A stretch of DNA of 64,000 nt, taken from positions 1 through 64,000 of the forward strand of contig JALNQF010000164.1 in NCBI GenBank assembly GCA_028456385.1, in the 5' to 3' direction. Under the pieces are notes generated by a model. That model was not told the origin of the DNA and did no database searches. It saw only the letters and a program-made list of their open reading frames with translations. A program made the translations under genes and the position numbers. The stretch comes from Ophiosphaerella korrae (Eukaryota > Ascomycota > Dothideomycetes > Pleosporales > Phaeosphaeriaceae). This document shows, piece by piece, positions 45,602 to 59,582 of this stretch (the stretch's first letter is position 1; each line of letters starts with the position of its first letter).

Positions 45602-46062
45602 TGTTACAAGCGTAACAAGAGAAATCGAGATGGAACCAATCAGTCCCGACTCGGGTGCTGACGAAGCATGGGACGAGCGGGGTAATGACCTTGATTGGGA
45701 GACTACACACAACTAGGACACGTAGTAGTGATCTGTAGTCACGTGCGAACAGATTAGCAGTGATCTGCGATGACGTACGAACAGATCAGGGTAATCTGTA
45801 GTCAGGTGCGAATAGATTAGTAGTAATCTGTAATGTAGTACAAATAGATTACTATAAGTATATAGTTAACTAAATGCGCATTGTTAGGATAGCATTAGTA
45901 ATTCAATTATTAACTACAAGCAATAATACTAAGATAGTTGCAAAACATCTTCTATTGTTCACAGCCTATTGTAGATTACTACACGAGCTTTTGTTATTAC
46001 CTCCTAATCTACCAACACCCTAAGGGCTACTAGGAAGTCGACCCTAGTAATACTCTGTTACA
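45602..46062 (+). repeat. 5' LTR of chromovirus A (mostly un-RIPed)
   Basis: 461 bp, TGTTACAAGC...CTGTTACA, partner of 52375-52835. Duplication CTACT at 45597-45601 and 52836-52840. It still contains many CpA and GC-rich patches (for example 45630-45700), unlike the 3' copy. Four tandem ~31-bp units run at 45728-45853, each with GTGATCTGTAGTC...CAGATTA-type ends. Confidence 0.9.
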
Positions 46063-46123
46063 CCTTACTAATTTAGTTATTGCGAGAAGTAAAGCGTAAG
46101 TAGCGTACAGTCTAGCTAACACA

Positions 46124-49100
46124 ATAGTAGAAAGTTTAACTAAATAATTAAGTAAAGCTCCTAAGAGTAGTTATAAATTAGATAGTACTATATAGGAAAT
46201 AATTAAGGATCGCATTAACAAATTAATCGACGACAAAGAAGATATAAAGATAGTAATTAAAGCTTTAGAAACGTAGAACAAGGAACTACAAGACTACGCA
46301 AAGTAGAATAAAGTATAGATTAGAGCTATTATTAAAAGATAGAACTAAATAGAACTAATTACCTAACAACTAGAAATAAGTGCAACAAAGAAACTACCTA
46401 AGATACCTATCCTTAGAAAGTTTAATAGAACAAAGGAAGAACTAAGACCCTTTATAGTATTAGTATAACTCTAGATAGATATATAAGTACTACACTTTAA
46501 TATAGAAGAGAAAAAGGTAATATATATTAGAATATACCTTAAAAAAGATGTAATAAGATAGTTTAAACCTTACTAGATAGACTATACAACATACGCTCCT
46601 AGAAACTAGAAGGATAAAACTAGAGCTATTTTTAGAAGTTATAAATACTTTACTAGGCAAATAAGAGTAGTATTTAGGGACATAGATATTACCTAACAAG
46701 CTAAAGAAAAACTCGAAAGGCTTACACAAAGTAAGAGTATTCCTAAATATATATTATAGTTTAAATAACTATTATAGAATACAGAATAGAATAAATTAGC
46801 CTTAATATTACAATTTAAACAAAGACTAAATACAAAAATTTAATATAAAATAATTTATATAGAGAAACCTAGGACACTAGAAGCCCTAAAACAATAGGTA
46901 ATTTAAATAGACAACGACCTCTAAGAATAGAAAAAGAATAAGTATAGTAGCTAAACTAGAAACTAGGACAACAGAGACCCTATAATCCTTAACGCTAACA
47001 AGGACAAGAAGAAAAAGAAGAACAAAGACTTTATATACTTTAACTATAGTAAGAAAAGCTACTATATAAAAGACTACTAATTACAAAAGAGAAATGATAT
47101 AGTATATTATAAATATAGGAAACTAAGACACTTTATAAAAGATTATAGAAGTAAAGACTACAAGAAAGATAAAGAGATATAGTTAAAGATAACTAAGAAA
47201 AAGAAAGAAGTACTATAAGTATAGGCTAAGCCCTAAGAAAAGGTAGCTAAGAGCAAAGAAATATAATATACAATACTCTATTAGACCTTTTGTTATAAAG
47301 ATAACTACTATATATACTTTTCTAGTAAATAAGGAGTAGAGTATTACTTATAGAAGAATAGAGTAGTAGTAACAAAAAAAAGAACAAAAGTATAGCTAGA
47401 AGAAATAGTACACGTAATAGACCTACTAACAGAAGACTTAGAAGAGGAAAAGCCCTAGACTATATTAATTTAGGCTAAAGAACTAGTACTAAATAAAGAG
47501 ACTACTATAGCTTCTTCTAAAAAACTATAAAGAAGTAAGAAATAAGTTAGTATAAGAGGTATAGAGTATACCTAGCTAAATATACATAGCTATAATAGCT
47601 ATATAATAATAGATATAGAGGAATAAAATAAAGAATAGAAGTTTATTTAGATATACTTAATAGTTATAAGTATAGAAGAAGCGTATAAAGACTAGAAAGA
47701 ACGTAATCCTAAAGAAATAAAGTTTATACTATTCTAGAAATAGATAAAGTAATATATAGTTATAGTAGGAAGAATACTTATATAAAGGAAGTAGTAGTAC
47801 CTTATAAAAAAAATAAGATAGATTAATAAAGCTTATATACTAAGAGTACTAGTAGTATACTATATCCTAACTATAGATACGCTTAGAAAAAGTAAGTACT
47901 AAGAAGGGGACAACAAGATAATAGACCTAAAATATCTAGTATATTTTAAAGCATTATAGATATTATACCTAGATAAGAATTGTATTATATATAGAAACCC
48001 TAAAGTAAATAACAAGGTATAGCCTATAAGAAGAAGAGGCTATAATTATACAAGAGTAATTCTAGTAGAAGATATCTAAGGATAGGAAATAATACTAGAA
48101 GAAGGATACTTAGTAGTAAGGCTAAGACTAAAACTATCTAAGATATACGTCTAAAGTAGACTATAGTATAAATATACAAATAATAAATATCTAAAATATA
48201 AAGAATATAAGCTTAAAGTAAGGCTATAGCCTTAGAAAAATAGATAATTTACAAAATCGCCTAAGTAAGAATAGCTAGAAGGTATAAGAAGACTATATAT
48301 TACAAAAATAGGAACCTACTAAAGAAAGAAGGTATAACTAATAATTAATAGTAGAGCTACAAGAAACTTTATATTAAAAAAGTTTATAGAAATACAAGAA
48401 ATAAAGTATACTACAAAGAAGTACCCTAGATAACTAAGTACAATAGAAGGGAAACTATTCTAGAAACCTATTAGGTTTAAGATAGTCCCCTCTATACTTA
48501 AACTAGAAGAGATAACAATTAAAAATATAGTTATAGATATAACAACAATTAATAACAAATAAGATATAATACTAGGTATACTATAGTTATAGATAACTAA
48601 CCTATATATTAATTAGAGAATAGGAAAAATTAACTACTATAGAACTAATATATTAAAGGCTAATATAAATACCTACAAAAGAGAATTCCTAGAAAAATAT
48701 AAGAAGTAGGAAGAATAGCTTATAGAACCTAAAGACTACCTTCTAAAATATTAGCTATAGGACTTAGCAATAGAAATAGAAGAAGGAAAAGATATAAGAT
48801 AGAGCCTAGTCTACTAAAAAATAGAAGAAGAGTTAAAAATTAAATAAGTATTTATCTAAAATATAATAAAAAAAAGATAGATAAAGGAATCTAAATCCTT
48901 AGTAGTATATAGACTTATATTTATAAATAAAAAAGAGATAAATAATAAAAGACCCTATATAGACTTTAGGAAAACTAACACTATTATAAGTAAGAATTAA
49001 TACCTCTTACTATAGATAGACGTAATACAAGATAAATTATAAATAGTAACAATCTTTATAAAATTAGATATCTAAAACGCTTACTACTAGATTAGAATTA

Positions 49101-51790
49101 AAAAAGGTAATAAATAGAAAACAGCGTTTAGAATATAGTATAGACTATACAAGTACCTAGTTATACCTTTTAGCTTAATAAATACACTAGTAGCATTTTA
49201 AAAAAGAATTAACATAGTACTAAGAGAGTATTTAGACGTATTTATATTTATATACTTAGACGACATCCTTATATTCTTAGAAATAGAGGATAAATACGTA
49301 TAATATATATATAAAGTGCTAGAAAAACTAGTAAAAAGTAAATTATTTCTTAAGATAAAAAAATACAAATTCTATATAAAGAAAATAGATTTCCTTAGAT
49401 TTATTATAGAATTAGGAAAAATTAAGATTAACCTAAGAAAGATTAAGTTAATTAATAAATAGCTAATACTAAAGAACTTAAAAGAGGTATAATAATTTTA
49501 TAGGCTAGTAAACTTTTATAGAAAGTTAATAGTAAGATAGTCTAAAGATATAGAACTAATAACAAGGCTTATAAAGAAAGATATACTATTTAAATAGACT
49601 AAAGAATATAACAAAGTATTTAATAAAATTAAGAGAAAGTTTATAGAGAACCTAGTTATTAGAATATATAACCTAGACCTACTAGTAATAGTAAAAATAG
49701 ACGCATCTAATTTAGTCTATAGAATAGCACTAATATAAGAAGACCTAAGGACTAAAAAAGAATACTTAGTTAAATACTTTTCTAAGAAAATAAAGCTAGT
49801 AGAGCTTAACTACCTAATCTATAATAAAGAAATACTAGTAATCTATAAAGTATTTAAATAATAGAGAGTATACCTATAAAGAGTAAAGTATTAAATAAAA
49901 GTCTATATAGACTATAAGAATCTTATTATTACGCTATAGGCTATAGTAGGCTATAGCTACGCAAAGCGCAAGTAAGGGCAAGGGCCTTTAGGTAATATAT
50001 ACTGTTCTACTCCTATATTTAACGTTATTAAATACTTAGTTACCTTTTTAGGTTTATTTAGCGTAGTAGAGTAGAGCTACTATATAACACTTATAAGATT
50101 TATAACAAATAAAGAACTATTATAATACTATATAAGATAGTAGGAATTCCTATTAATATTTAACTTAGAAATTATATATATAAAAGGGAAAGATAACTAA
50201 TTTATAGACGCTCTTAGTAGAAGACTAGACTTATAAGAAGAAGTAAGCGCTACTAGTATAGTTCTAGTTAAGAATAAAGAAGGATACTTAGTCCTAAATA
50301 TACCTAAAATAGTAGTAATACTTAAGAGAAAAAGTAGTAAGCCAGAGGAATAGATTTAGAAGATAACGTAAAAAATATCTAAAGAAATAGAGAAATTAGA
50401 AATCTAAGAAGAACTTATATAAGCTTATAGAAGAACATATATTCTAAAAAAGATCTAAAGAGAATTTATATAATAATTCTACAAACTACTAGTATATAGA
50501 CACTAAGGTATTAATAAAACCCTTAATAAGCTATTACAAGATTACTATATCCTAAAAGTAAGATAGTTAGTAATAGAAGTACTACAAGATTATATAGAAT
50601 ACTAAAAAAATAAGTATAATAGATACGTACTATATAGAATACTATAACTAGTAGAAGTACTAGAATAACTATAAGGAGTTATTATAATAGACTTTATTAC
50701 AAAATTGCCTAAGTCTAAAGACTTAATATTAGGAGTTAAGTATAATAGAATCCTAATAATAGTAAATAAACTTATAAAGTACTTATACTTTAGACTATAT
50801 AAAGAGAAAAGTAAGATAGAAGTTACTCTATATTAGGTTCTAGGAACTATAATTAGCTAATATAGACTACTAGATAAGATTATTATAGATAGAGATATAA
50901 GATTTATATTAAAACTATAGGGAACAATAATAGTATAATTAGGAATTAAATAAGTAATATCTACTACGTATTATCTACAAATAGATAAATACTTAGAATA
51001 AATAAATTAGATAGTAGAATAATACCTAAGATACTATCTTAACTACAACTAGAATAATTAGGTATAGCTACTACCTATAGCACAGTTAGTATATAACAGC
51101 GTAAAGAATATAGTAACAAGAGTATTACCTTTCTTTATAAACTATAGATTTAACTCTAATATATATAGAATACTAAGAACTAAAGTATCTTAGTCTTTAA
51201 GAGGAGAAAACTTTACTAATAGACTTAAGGATATATACAACTAACTAAGATAGGATATAGAATTCCTATATAATTAAATAGTAAAATACTACAACAAGAA
51301 GTATAAATAAGGACTTTAATTAAGAAAAGAAGAAAAAGTATAGTTAGTTCAAAAAAATATTAAGAGTAAATAACTAAGTTTAAAACTAGACTACGTTAAG
51401 ATAAGACTATATAAAGTAGAAAAAGAAGTTACACTAGTTATATTTAAACTAAAGCTACTAAACAAGATAAAGATATACTTAACTTTCTACGTAGTACTAC
51501 TTAAGATAGTACTATAAAATATAGAACTACTAGTATATAAAGTAGATACGTATAGAAAATAAGAAGAATAGGAAGTTAAAAAAATCCTAGCGCACTAGTT
51601 CTATAATAGAAGAAACTACTACCTAGTAAAATAGATAGGTGTAAACGAGAAAGGGCAACTATAGGAAGAAATATAAGAACTAGAAGATAACCTTAACTAC
51701 TCTAAGAAACTAGAGGAGTTCTAAAGTTAAAACCCTCTAGAACGCCTTATAGTAAATCGAGAAAACTAATAGTACTACTACTAAATAGAG
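46124..51790 (+). pseudogene. Chromovirus A gag-pol, RIP-inactivated
   Basis: Gag start ATG to ATA at 46124. Zinc knuckles near 47035-47078 and 47105-47151. Protease INSRAT near 48341. RT keeps the active-site box YLDDILIF at about 49255, the only copy here in which both Asp codons survive. RNase H DAS near 49697, then the 163-bp insertion. Integrase IDFITK near 50688 and IIDRDIRF near 50885. Chromodomain about 51570-51720. Stops of TAA/TAG type are frequent, so no protein is made. A 79-residue minus-strand open frame in Gag (46490-46729) is incidental. Confidence 0.85.
49927..50089. mobile_element. 163-bp insertion in the RNase H region of A
   Basis: Comparison with D, E and B reveals 163 extra bases flanked by CTTAT (49922-49926, 50090-50094). 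Ends are TATTACGC...TATAACA, consistent with TGTTACGC...TAACA before RIP. It holds short GC-richer patches and no coding frame. Tiny solo LTR or MITE. Confidence 0.65.
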
Positions 51791-52030
51791 AAGTAATAGG
51801 AGTATCTAGTATAGTAGGAGTAGCCTTAACTATAGCCTTAAAATTAAGCTTAGACTCTATAAAGATAGCTTATACAATAGACTTCTTATTATTTAAGGCC
51901 TTTGTCTTATAAAGATAAATTAGACGAGCGTAATTTTCTACTTATATACTTAGAATTTAATTACGTTCTTTTTTAGCCTTAGTAATCTATTTAGATAGTT
52001 TATCTTAAGTATAGTTAATAGCTCTCCTTG
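51712..52030 (-). pseudogene. Antisense coiled-coil frame of chromovirus A
   Basis: Minus strand from about 52030 to a TAG at 51712-51714. Retains RAINYTQDKLS, KAKKERN, KTKALNNKKS, an Ala/Ile-rich middle and GFNFRTPLVS at the end. It is the most diverged of the five copies yet keeps frame, ends and the ALNNKK core. Confidence 0.5.
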
Positions 52031-52374
52031 TTATAAATAAGTATAGACGCGTAAATAAGTATTATTAACCTATATTCTATATAAGAAATACTAAAAAAGT
52101 TACAAGACATATAAGTATTAGTATAAATATATACTTTATAAGCCTTACTATATTTTAAAGAAATATACTCTAGAAGAGGATTTAAAGATTTATAACAAGA
52201 ATAAAGAAATATAGTAATACTATAACGTAATATATAATCTACTAATTAAAGATAATAGAGAGTAAATTTAGTAGGTATAAAAGAAGATAAAGAACTTTAT
52301 ATTAATAAAGAAACTAGATTAATAACTCTAGCCCTAAGGTAAGAAAACTAGGACCTATCTAGAGAGAGAGATAG

Positions 52375-52835
52375 TGTTATAAGCGTAACAAGAGAAATCA
52401 AGATAGAACTAATTAGTCTTAACTTAGGTACTAACAAAGTATAAGACAAGTAGAGTAATAACTTTAATTAAGAGACTATATATAACTAGGATATATAGTA
52501 GTAATTTGTAGTTATATATAAATAGATTAGTAGTAATCTATAATAACGTATAAATAGATTAAAGTAATCTATAGTTACGTATAAATAGATTAGTAGTAAT
52601 CTATAATATAGTATAAATAGATTACTATAAGTATATAGTTAACTAATTGCGTATTATTAAGATAGTATTAGTAATTTAATTATTAACTACAAGTAATAAT
52701 ACTAAGATAGTTGTAAAATATCTTCTATTATTTATAGCCTATTATAGATTACTATATAAGCTTTTATTATTATCTCTTAATCTACTAATACTCTAAGGGC
52801 TACTAAGAAGTTAACCCTAGTAATACCCTATTATA
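52375..52835 (+). repeat. 3' LTR of chromovirus A
   Basis: 461 bp, TGTTATAAGCG...CCTATTATA. Heavily RIPed compared with the 5' LTR. Confidence 0.9.
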
Positions 52836-52840
52836 CTACT

Positions 52841-52991
52841 AGGTATATAACTTTATTAAGTATATAGATAGTCTTATAACGCGTTTTAATTACTTATATA
52901 ATAGGTAGTAAGCCTTATATAAAGACTTAGCTACTATAAGTAGTTAGTTTAAGTAGGTATAGCGTATAAAAGCTATATATAGGATAGCTAA
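52841..52991 (+). pseudogene. pogo copy 3 transposase fragment between elements A and B
   Basis: 151 bp that align with 5382-5530 of copy 1. Bounded by the 3' duplication of A and the left duplication (GCTAA, 52987-52991) of B. Confidence 0.85.
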
Positions 52992-53420
52992 TATAATAGG
53001 CTTACTAGGGTTAACTTCCTAATAAGCGTTAGGTATTAGTAGATTAGGAGGTAATAGTAAAAGCTTGTATTATAATCTATAATAACTATAAATAATAGAA
53101 GATATTTTGTAACTATCTTGTATTAGCGTTTAATAGTTAAAGGATTAAATTACTAATACTATCCTAATAATATATGTTTACTACTATCTATATACTCGTA
53201 GTAATCTATTAATCTATTACTACTAAAGATAATAGATCGTAGATTACTCTAATCTATAATCTATTATTACTAAGAATCTATAGATTATAGATTACCTTAC
53301 GTGTTCTAATTATATGTAGTCTCCTAATCTAGCCCTAAGTCCTCTTTGTTATAATAGTCTAATCTTTCTATTATTAGGCTAATTAGTTCTATCTATAGTT
53401 TTCTTATTACTATTATAATA
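52992..53420 (-). repeat. LTR of chromovirus B (left copy, 3' LTR)
   Basis: 429 bp, TATAATAGG...TATAATA, partner of 59583-60011. Duplication GCTAA at 52987-52991 and 60012-60016. Confidence 0.9.
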
Positions 53421-53775
53421 CTATCTCTTCTTCTAAGTAGGTCCTCGTTTATCTATCCTAGAGCTAAGGTTATTAATCTACTTTCTTTATTAATCTATAG
53501 TTCCTTATTACTTTCTATAGTTATCTTTTCTACACGTTATTACTATCTCCTTGCTAACTATATATTACGTAATAGTATTAAGATATTTCCTTGTTCTTAT
53601 TACGCCTCTCCTAAATTAAACCCTAAATCTCTTCTTTATATTATTTTTATAAATAATAGTAGGGCTTATAAAGCGTATATTTGCGCGAATATACGTAGTT
53701 CTTATAACGTATCTAGTGTTTCTTTTTTAGAGTATACGTTTACTATACTTATTCTTATATCTAGACTTAATAATA

Positions 53776-54123
53776 ATAGGGAGAGCTATTAACTAGACTT
53801 AAGAGAAATTACTATCTTAAATTGTAGAAGCTAAAGCTAAGCGTAAGTAGATCTAGGAGCTTGTATAGAGTAAGCTAGTAGAGAATTAAGCTTATCTCTC
53901 TTATCTTTATAAGATAAAGGCCTTAAATAATAAGAAATTAGCTAAGTAGTTAGTAGCTCTAGAAGCTAAGTTAGACTTAGATAAGGCGTTTAATACTACT
54001 ATAGTAGGTCCTATATTAGGTAGTCTTATCGCCTCTCTATCTATTAGTAGTAATATTAGTTCTCTTAGTTTACTACTAGGCGTTCTAGGAGGTTTTAATT
54101 TTAGAACTCCTCTAGTTTCTTAA
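53776..54123 (+). pseudogene. Antisense coiled-coil frame of chromovirus B
   Basis: Plus strand, opposite to B's gag-pol, ending at a TAA (54121-54123). Reads RAINQTQEKLL, EAKAKRKQIQEL, KIKALNNKKLAKQ and LEAKLDLDKAFN, nearly the same as D, and ends FRTPLVS. In-frame stops are TAG/TAA where Gln is expected. Confidence 0.5.
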
Positions 54124-57100
54124 GGTAGTTAAGGTTATCTTCTAGTTCTTATATATCTTCTTATAGTTATCCTCTCTTATCTATACCTATCTATTTTACT
54201 AAGTAGTAGTTTCTACTATTGTAAAACTAGTATACTAGGATTTCTTTAACTTCTTATTCTTCTTGTTCTCTATATATATCTACTTTGTACACTAGTAGTT
54301 CTATATCTTATAGTACTTATTCTAGTAGTGCTATATAGAATATTAGGTATATCTTTATCTTGTCTAGTAGCTTTAATTTAAATATAACTAGTGTAACTTT
54401 CTTTTTAATTTTGTATAGTCTAATTTTAACGTAATCTAGTTTTAAACTAGATTGTTTACTCTTAATATTCTTCCTAACTAACTATACTTTTTCTCCCTCT
54501 CTAAATTAGGGTCTCTCTTTATATTTCTTATTATAGTACTTTACTATTTAATTATATAGGAATTCTACGTCTTATCTTAATTAATTATATATTTTTTTTA
54601 TTCTATTTACAAAGTTTTCTCCTCTTAAAGTTTAAGATTCTATACTCTTTAGTATTTTATATACGCTAGGGTTAAATCTATAGTTTATAAAGAAAAGTAA
54701 TACTCTTATTACTATATTTTTTGCGCTATTGTATGCTAGTTATACTATAAGTAGTAGTTGTACCTAGTTATTCTATTTGTAGTTAAGGTAGTATCTTAAG
54801 TATTATTCTACTATCTAATTTACTTGTTTAGATTGTTTATCTATCTATAGATAATATACTATTAATATTATATATTGTACTCCTAATTACGCTATTATTA
54901 TTCCCTATAGTTTTAACGTAAATTATACGTCTCTATCTATAATAATTTTATCTAGAATACTATACTAGCTTATTATAGTTCCTAGGACTTAATATGTAGT
55001 AGCTTCTATCCTACTTTTCTCTTTATATAGTCTAAAGTATGTATACTTTATAAGTTTATCTACTATTATAAGTATTCTATTATACTCTATTCCTAATATT
55101 AGGTCTTTTAACTTAGGTAGCTTTGTAATAAAGTCTATTATTATTATTCTCTAGAGTTACTTTAGTACTTTAACTAGTTATAGTATTCTATATAGTGCGT
55201 ATCTATTATACTTATTTCTATAGTACTCTATATAGTCTTGTAGTACTTCTTCTACTAGTTATCTTACTTTTAGGATGTAATAGTCTCTTAATAGTCTATT
55301 TAGCATTTTCTTAATTCTTTAGTATCTATATACTAGTAGCTTATAGAATCGTTATATAAATTCTCTCTAAATTTTTCCTAGAATGTATATTCTTCTATAG
55401 GCTTATGCAAATCTTTTTTAGATTTCTAGTTTCTTTATTTCTTTAAGTACTTCTTGCGTTGTTTTCTAAATCTATTTATTTAGCTTGCTGCTTGTTCTTT
55501 TAAGTGTAGCGGCTATTTTAGGTATATTTAGGATTAAGTGTCCTACTTTATTCTTAACTAGAACTATACTAGTAGTACTTACTTCTTCTTATAAGTCTAG
55601 TCTTCTACTAAGAGCGTCTATAAATTAGTTATCTTTCTCTTTTATATATATAATTTCTATATTAAATATTAATAGGAACTTCTACTATCTTATATATTAT
55701 TGTAATAGTTCTTTATTTAGTATAAATTTTATAAGATTCTTATAGTCTATATATACCTTTATTTAGTATTTTACTTCTTGTAGGTAGACTCTCTATTGTT
55801 TAAATACTTTATAGATTACTAGTATCTCCTTGTTATAAATTAGGTAGTTAAGTTCTACTAGCTTTATTTTCTTAGAAAAGTATTTAACTAAGTATTTTTA
55901 TTTAGTCCTTAGATCTTCTTGTATTAGTGCTATTCTGTAGACTGAATTTAATACGTCTGTTTTTACTATTACTAGTAGGTCTAGGTTATATATTCTAATA
56001 ACTAGGTTTTCTATAAACTTTCTCTTAATCTTGTTAAATACTTTATTGTATTCCCTTATTTATTTAAATAGCGTGTCTTTCTTTATAAGTTTTATTATTA
56101 GTTCTATATCTTTAGACTATCCTATTATTAACTTCCTATAAAAGTTTACTAGTCTATAGAACTATTGTACCTCCTTTAGGTTTCTTAGTTTTAGCTATTT
56201 GTTAATTAACTTTATTTTTTCTAGATTAATCTTGATTTTTCCTAGTTCTATAATAAATCTAAGGAAATCTATTTCTTTTGTATAGGATTTACATTTTCTT
56301 ATTTTAAGAAATAATTTATTTTCTACTAGTTTTTCTAGTACTTTATGCACATGTTATATATATTCTTCTTCTATTTCTAAGAATATAAGGATATTGTCTA
56401 GGTACGCGAATATAAATATATCTAATTACTTTCTTAGTACTATGTTAATTCTTTCTTAGAACGCAGCTAGTGCGTTTATTAATCTAAATAGCATAACTAA
56501 ATATTTATATAGTCTCTATTATATTCTAAATACTATCTTCTACTTATTACCTTTTTCAATTCTAATCTAGTAGTAAGCGTTTTAGATATCTAGTTTTGTA
56601 AAGATTTTTACTTTTTATAGTCTAGCTTATATTTTATCTATTTATAGTAGAGGGTATTAGTTTTTATTTATAACTATGTTAGTTTTTCTAAAGTCTACGT
56701 AAGGCCTTTTTTTACTTATTCCTTTTTTGTCTATAAATATAAGTCTGTGTACTACTAAGGATTTAGATTCTTGTATCTATCTTTTCTTAATTACGTTTTC
56801 TATAAATACTTGTTTAATCTTAGACTCTTCTTCTATTTTTCTATAGACTAGGCTCTATCTAATGTTCTTTCCTTCTTCTATCTCTATTACTAAGTCCTAT
56901 AGCTAATATTCTAGAATGTAGTCTTCTAGCTCTATAAGTTATAATTCCTATTTCTTGTATTCTTTTAGGAATTCTCCTTTATAGGTACTTATATTAGCTC
57001 TTAACTTTTCTATTCTATAGTAGCTAATTTTTCTTATTCTCTAATTAATATATAGGTTAGTTATCTATAACTATAGTATTCCTAGTATAATTTCTTATTT

Positions 57101-59521
57101 GTTATTAATTATTATTATATCTATAACTATATTGTTAATCTTTATTCCTTCTAACTCTAATATAGAGGGAACTGTTTTAAACCTAATAAGTTCTTAGAAT
57201 AGTTTTCTTTTAATTGTACTTAGCTATTAAGGGTATTTCTTTATTATATATTGTATTCCTTAGTTCTCTACAAACTTCTTTAATATAAAGTTTCTTGTAG
57301 CTCTACTATTAATTATTAATTATACTTTCCTTTCTTAGTATATACCTATTTTTATAATATATAAGCTTTCTACGCCTTTTAACTATTCTTATTTAAGTAT
57401 CTTTATAAATTATCTATTCTTCTAAGGCTATAGCCCTATTTTAAGTTTATACTCTTTGTATTTTAGATATTTATTATACTTATATTTATACTATAGTCCT
57501 CCTTAAACGCACTTCTTAGGTAATTTTAGTCTAGGTCTTACTATTAAGTATCCTCTTTTAGTTACTATCTCCTATCCTTAGACGTCTTCTACTAAGATTG
57601 CCCTTATATAATTATAGCCTTTCTTTCTTAAGGGCTATACACTTTTATTTATCTTAGAGTTTCTATATATAATATAATTCTTATCTAGGTATAATATTTA
57701 TAATACTTTAAAGTATACTAGGTGTTTTAGGTCTATTATTTTATTATCCCCCTTTTAGTACTTATCTCTACTAGGTGTCTCTATTATTAGGATATAGTAT
57801 ACTACTAGTACTCTTAGTATATAGGCTTTATTAATCTATCGCGTCTTTTTTACAAGGTATTACTACTCTCTTTATATAGGTATTTTTCCTACTATAACTA
57901 TGTACTAGTTTATCTATTCTTAAAAGGGCGTAAACCTTATTTCTTTAAGATTGTAATCTTTCTAGTCTTCGTACGCTTTCTCTATACTTATAACTAGTAA
58001 GTATTTCTAAATAAACTTCTATTTTATATTTTATTCCTCTATATCTATTATTATATAGCTATTATAGCTATATATATCTAGCTAGGTATATTCTTTACCT
58101 CTTATACTAACTTATCTCTCGCTTTCTTGTAGTTCTTTAGAGGAAGCTATAGTAGTTTCTTTATCTAGTGCTAGTTCTTCAGCCTAGATTAATAGTGTCT
58201 AGGGCTCTTCCCTTTCTAAGTCTTCTATTAGTAGGTCTATTACGTATACTATCTCTTTTAGCTACGCTTTTGTTCTTTCTTTTATTACTACTACTCTATT
58301 TCTCTATTATAGGAAGTATCCTAATCTCTACTTACTAGAAAGATATATATTATAGTCGTCTTTATAACAAAAGGTCTAATAGAGTATTACGTACTATAAT
58401 TCTTTACTCCTAGCTACCTTTTCTTAAGGTTTAGCCTATACTTGTAGTACTTCCTTCTTTTTCTCTATTATTTTTAACTAAGTTTCTTTCTTTAGATCCT
58501 TACTTCTACAATCTTTTACAAAGTGTCCTAGTTTTCTACATTTATAATATACTATATCCTTCTTCTTTTGCGATTAGTAGTCTTTCGCGTAATAGCCTTT
58601 CTTACTATAGTTAAAGTACGTAAAGTCTTTATTCTTCTTTTTCTTCCTATCCTTGTTTGCGTTAAGGATTATAGGGTCTCTAGTATCCTAGTTTCTAGTT
58701 TAGTTACTATACTTGTTCTTTTTCTATTCTTAAAAGTTATTATTAATTTAGATTACCTATTACTTTAGAGCTTCTAATATTCTTAGTTTTTCTATGTAAA
58801 TTATCTTGTATTAGATTTTCTCGTTTAGTCCTTATTTAAATCGTAACATAAGAGCTAATTTATTCTATTCTATATTCTATAATAGTTGTTTTAACTATAA
58901 TACGTACTTAGGTATACTCTTTTATTGTGTAAGTCTTTCGAGTTTCTTTTTAGCTTGTCTAGTAATATCTCTATCTCTAAATACTACTCTTATTTGTTTA
59001 GTAAAGTATTTATAACTTCTAAAAATAGCTCTAGTCTTATCCTTCTAAGTTATTAGCGAATATATCGTGTAATCTATCTAGTAAGGCTTATACTATCTTA
59101 TTGCGTCTTCTTTAAAGTATAGTCTAATATATATAACTTTCTTTTCTTTTATGTTAAAGTATAGTACCTATATATCTATCTAGAGTTATACTAAAGCTAT
59201 AAAGGGTCTTAGTTTCTTCCTTATTCTATTAAACTTCTTAAGGACAGGTATCTTTAGTAGTTTCTTTATTACACTTATCTCTAGGCGTTACGTAATTAGT
59301 TCTATCTAGTTTTATCCTTTAATAATAGCTTTAATTTATACTTTGTTCTACTTTAAGTAGTCTTGTAGTTCCTTATTCTACGTCTCTAATGCGTTAATTA
59401 CTATTTTTATATCTTCTTTCTTGTCTATTAATTTATTAATACGTTCCTTAATTGTTTCCTATATAGTACTATCTAACTTATAACTACTCCTAGGTACTTT
59501 ACTAGTTAAACTTATTACTAT
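54110..59521 (-). pseudogene. Chromovirus B gag-pol, RIP-inactivated
   Basis: Gag start at 59521 reads ATA in place of ATG. Zinc knuckles lie near 58610-58500, protease near 57320-57298, and RT box YLDNILI near 56415-56395. RNase H and integrase occupy about 55990-54600, chromodomain about 54280-54130. The plus-strand open frame at 58568-58768 is the reverse of the zinc-knuckle region and is not a gene. Confidence 0.85.
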
Positions 59522-59582
59522 CGTGTTAGCTAGACTGTGCGCTACTTACGCTTTACTCCTTGCAATAACTAAATTAGTAAGG

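Larger units (their letters stand above)
45602..52835 (+). mobile_element. Ty3/gypsy chromovirus A, inserted in pogo copy 3
   Basis: 7,234 bp including a 163-bp insertion (49927-50089). 461-bp LTRs, perfect CTACT duplication, purine tract AGAGAGAGAGATAG before the 3' LTR. Same order of domains as D and E. Confidence 0.9.

Noticed and set aside
46490..46729. 79-codon minus-strand open frame.
   Set aside because: Reverse complement of the Gag coding region of element A, without conservation as a frame.
58568..58768. 66-codon plus-strand open frame.
   Set aside because: Reverse complement of the zinc-knuckle region of element B.
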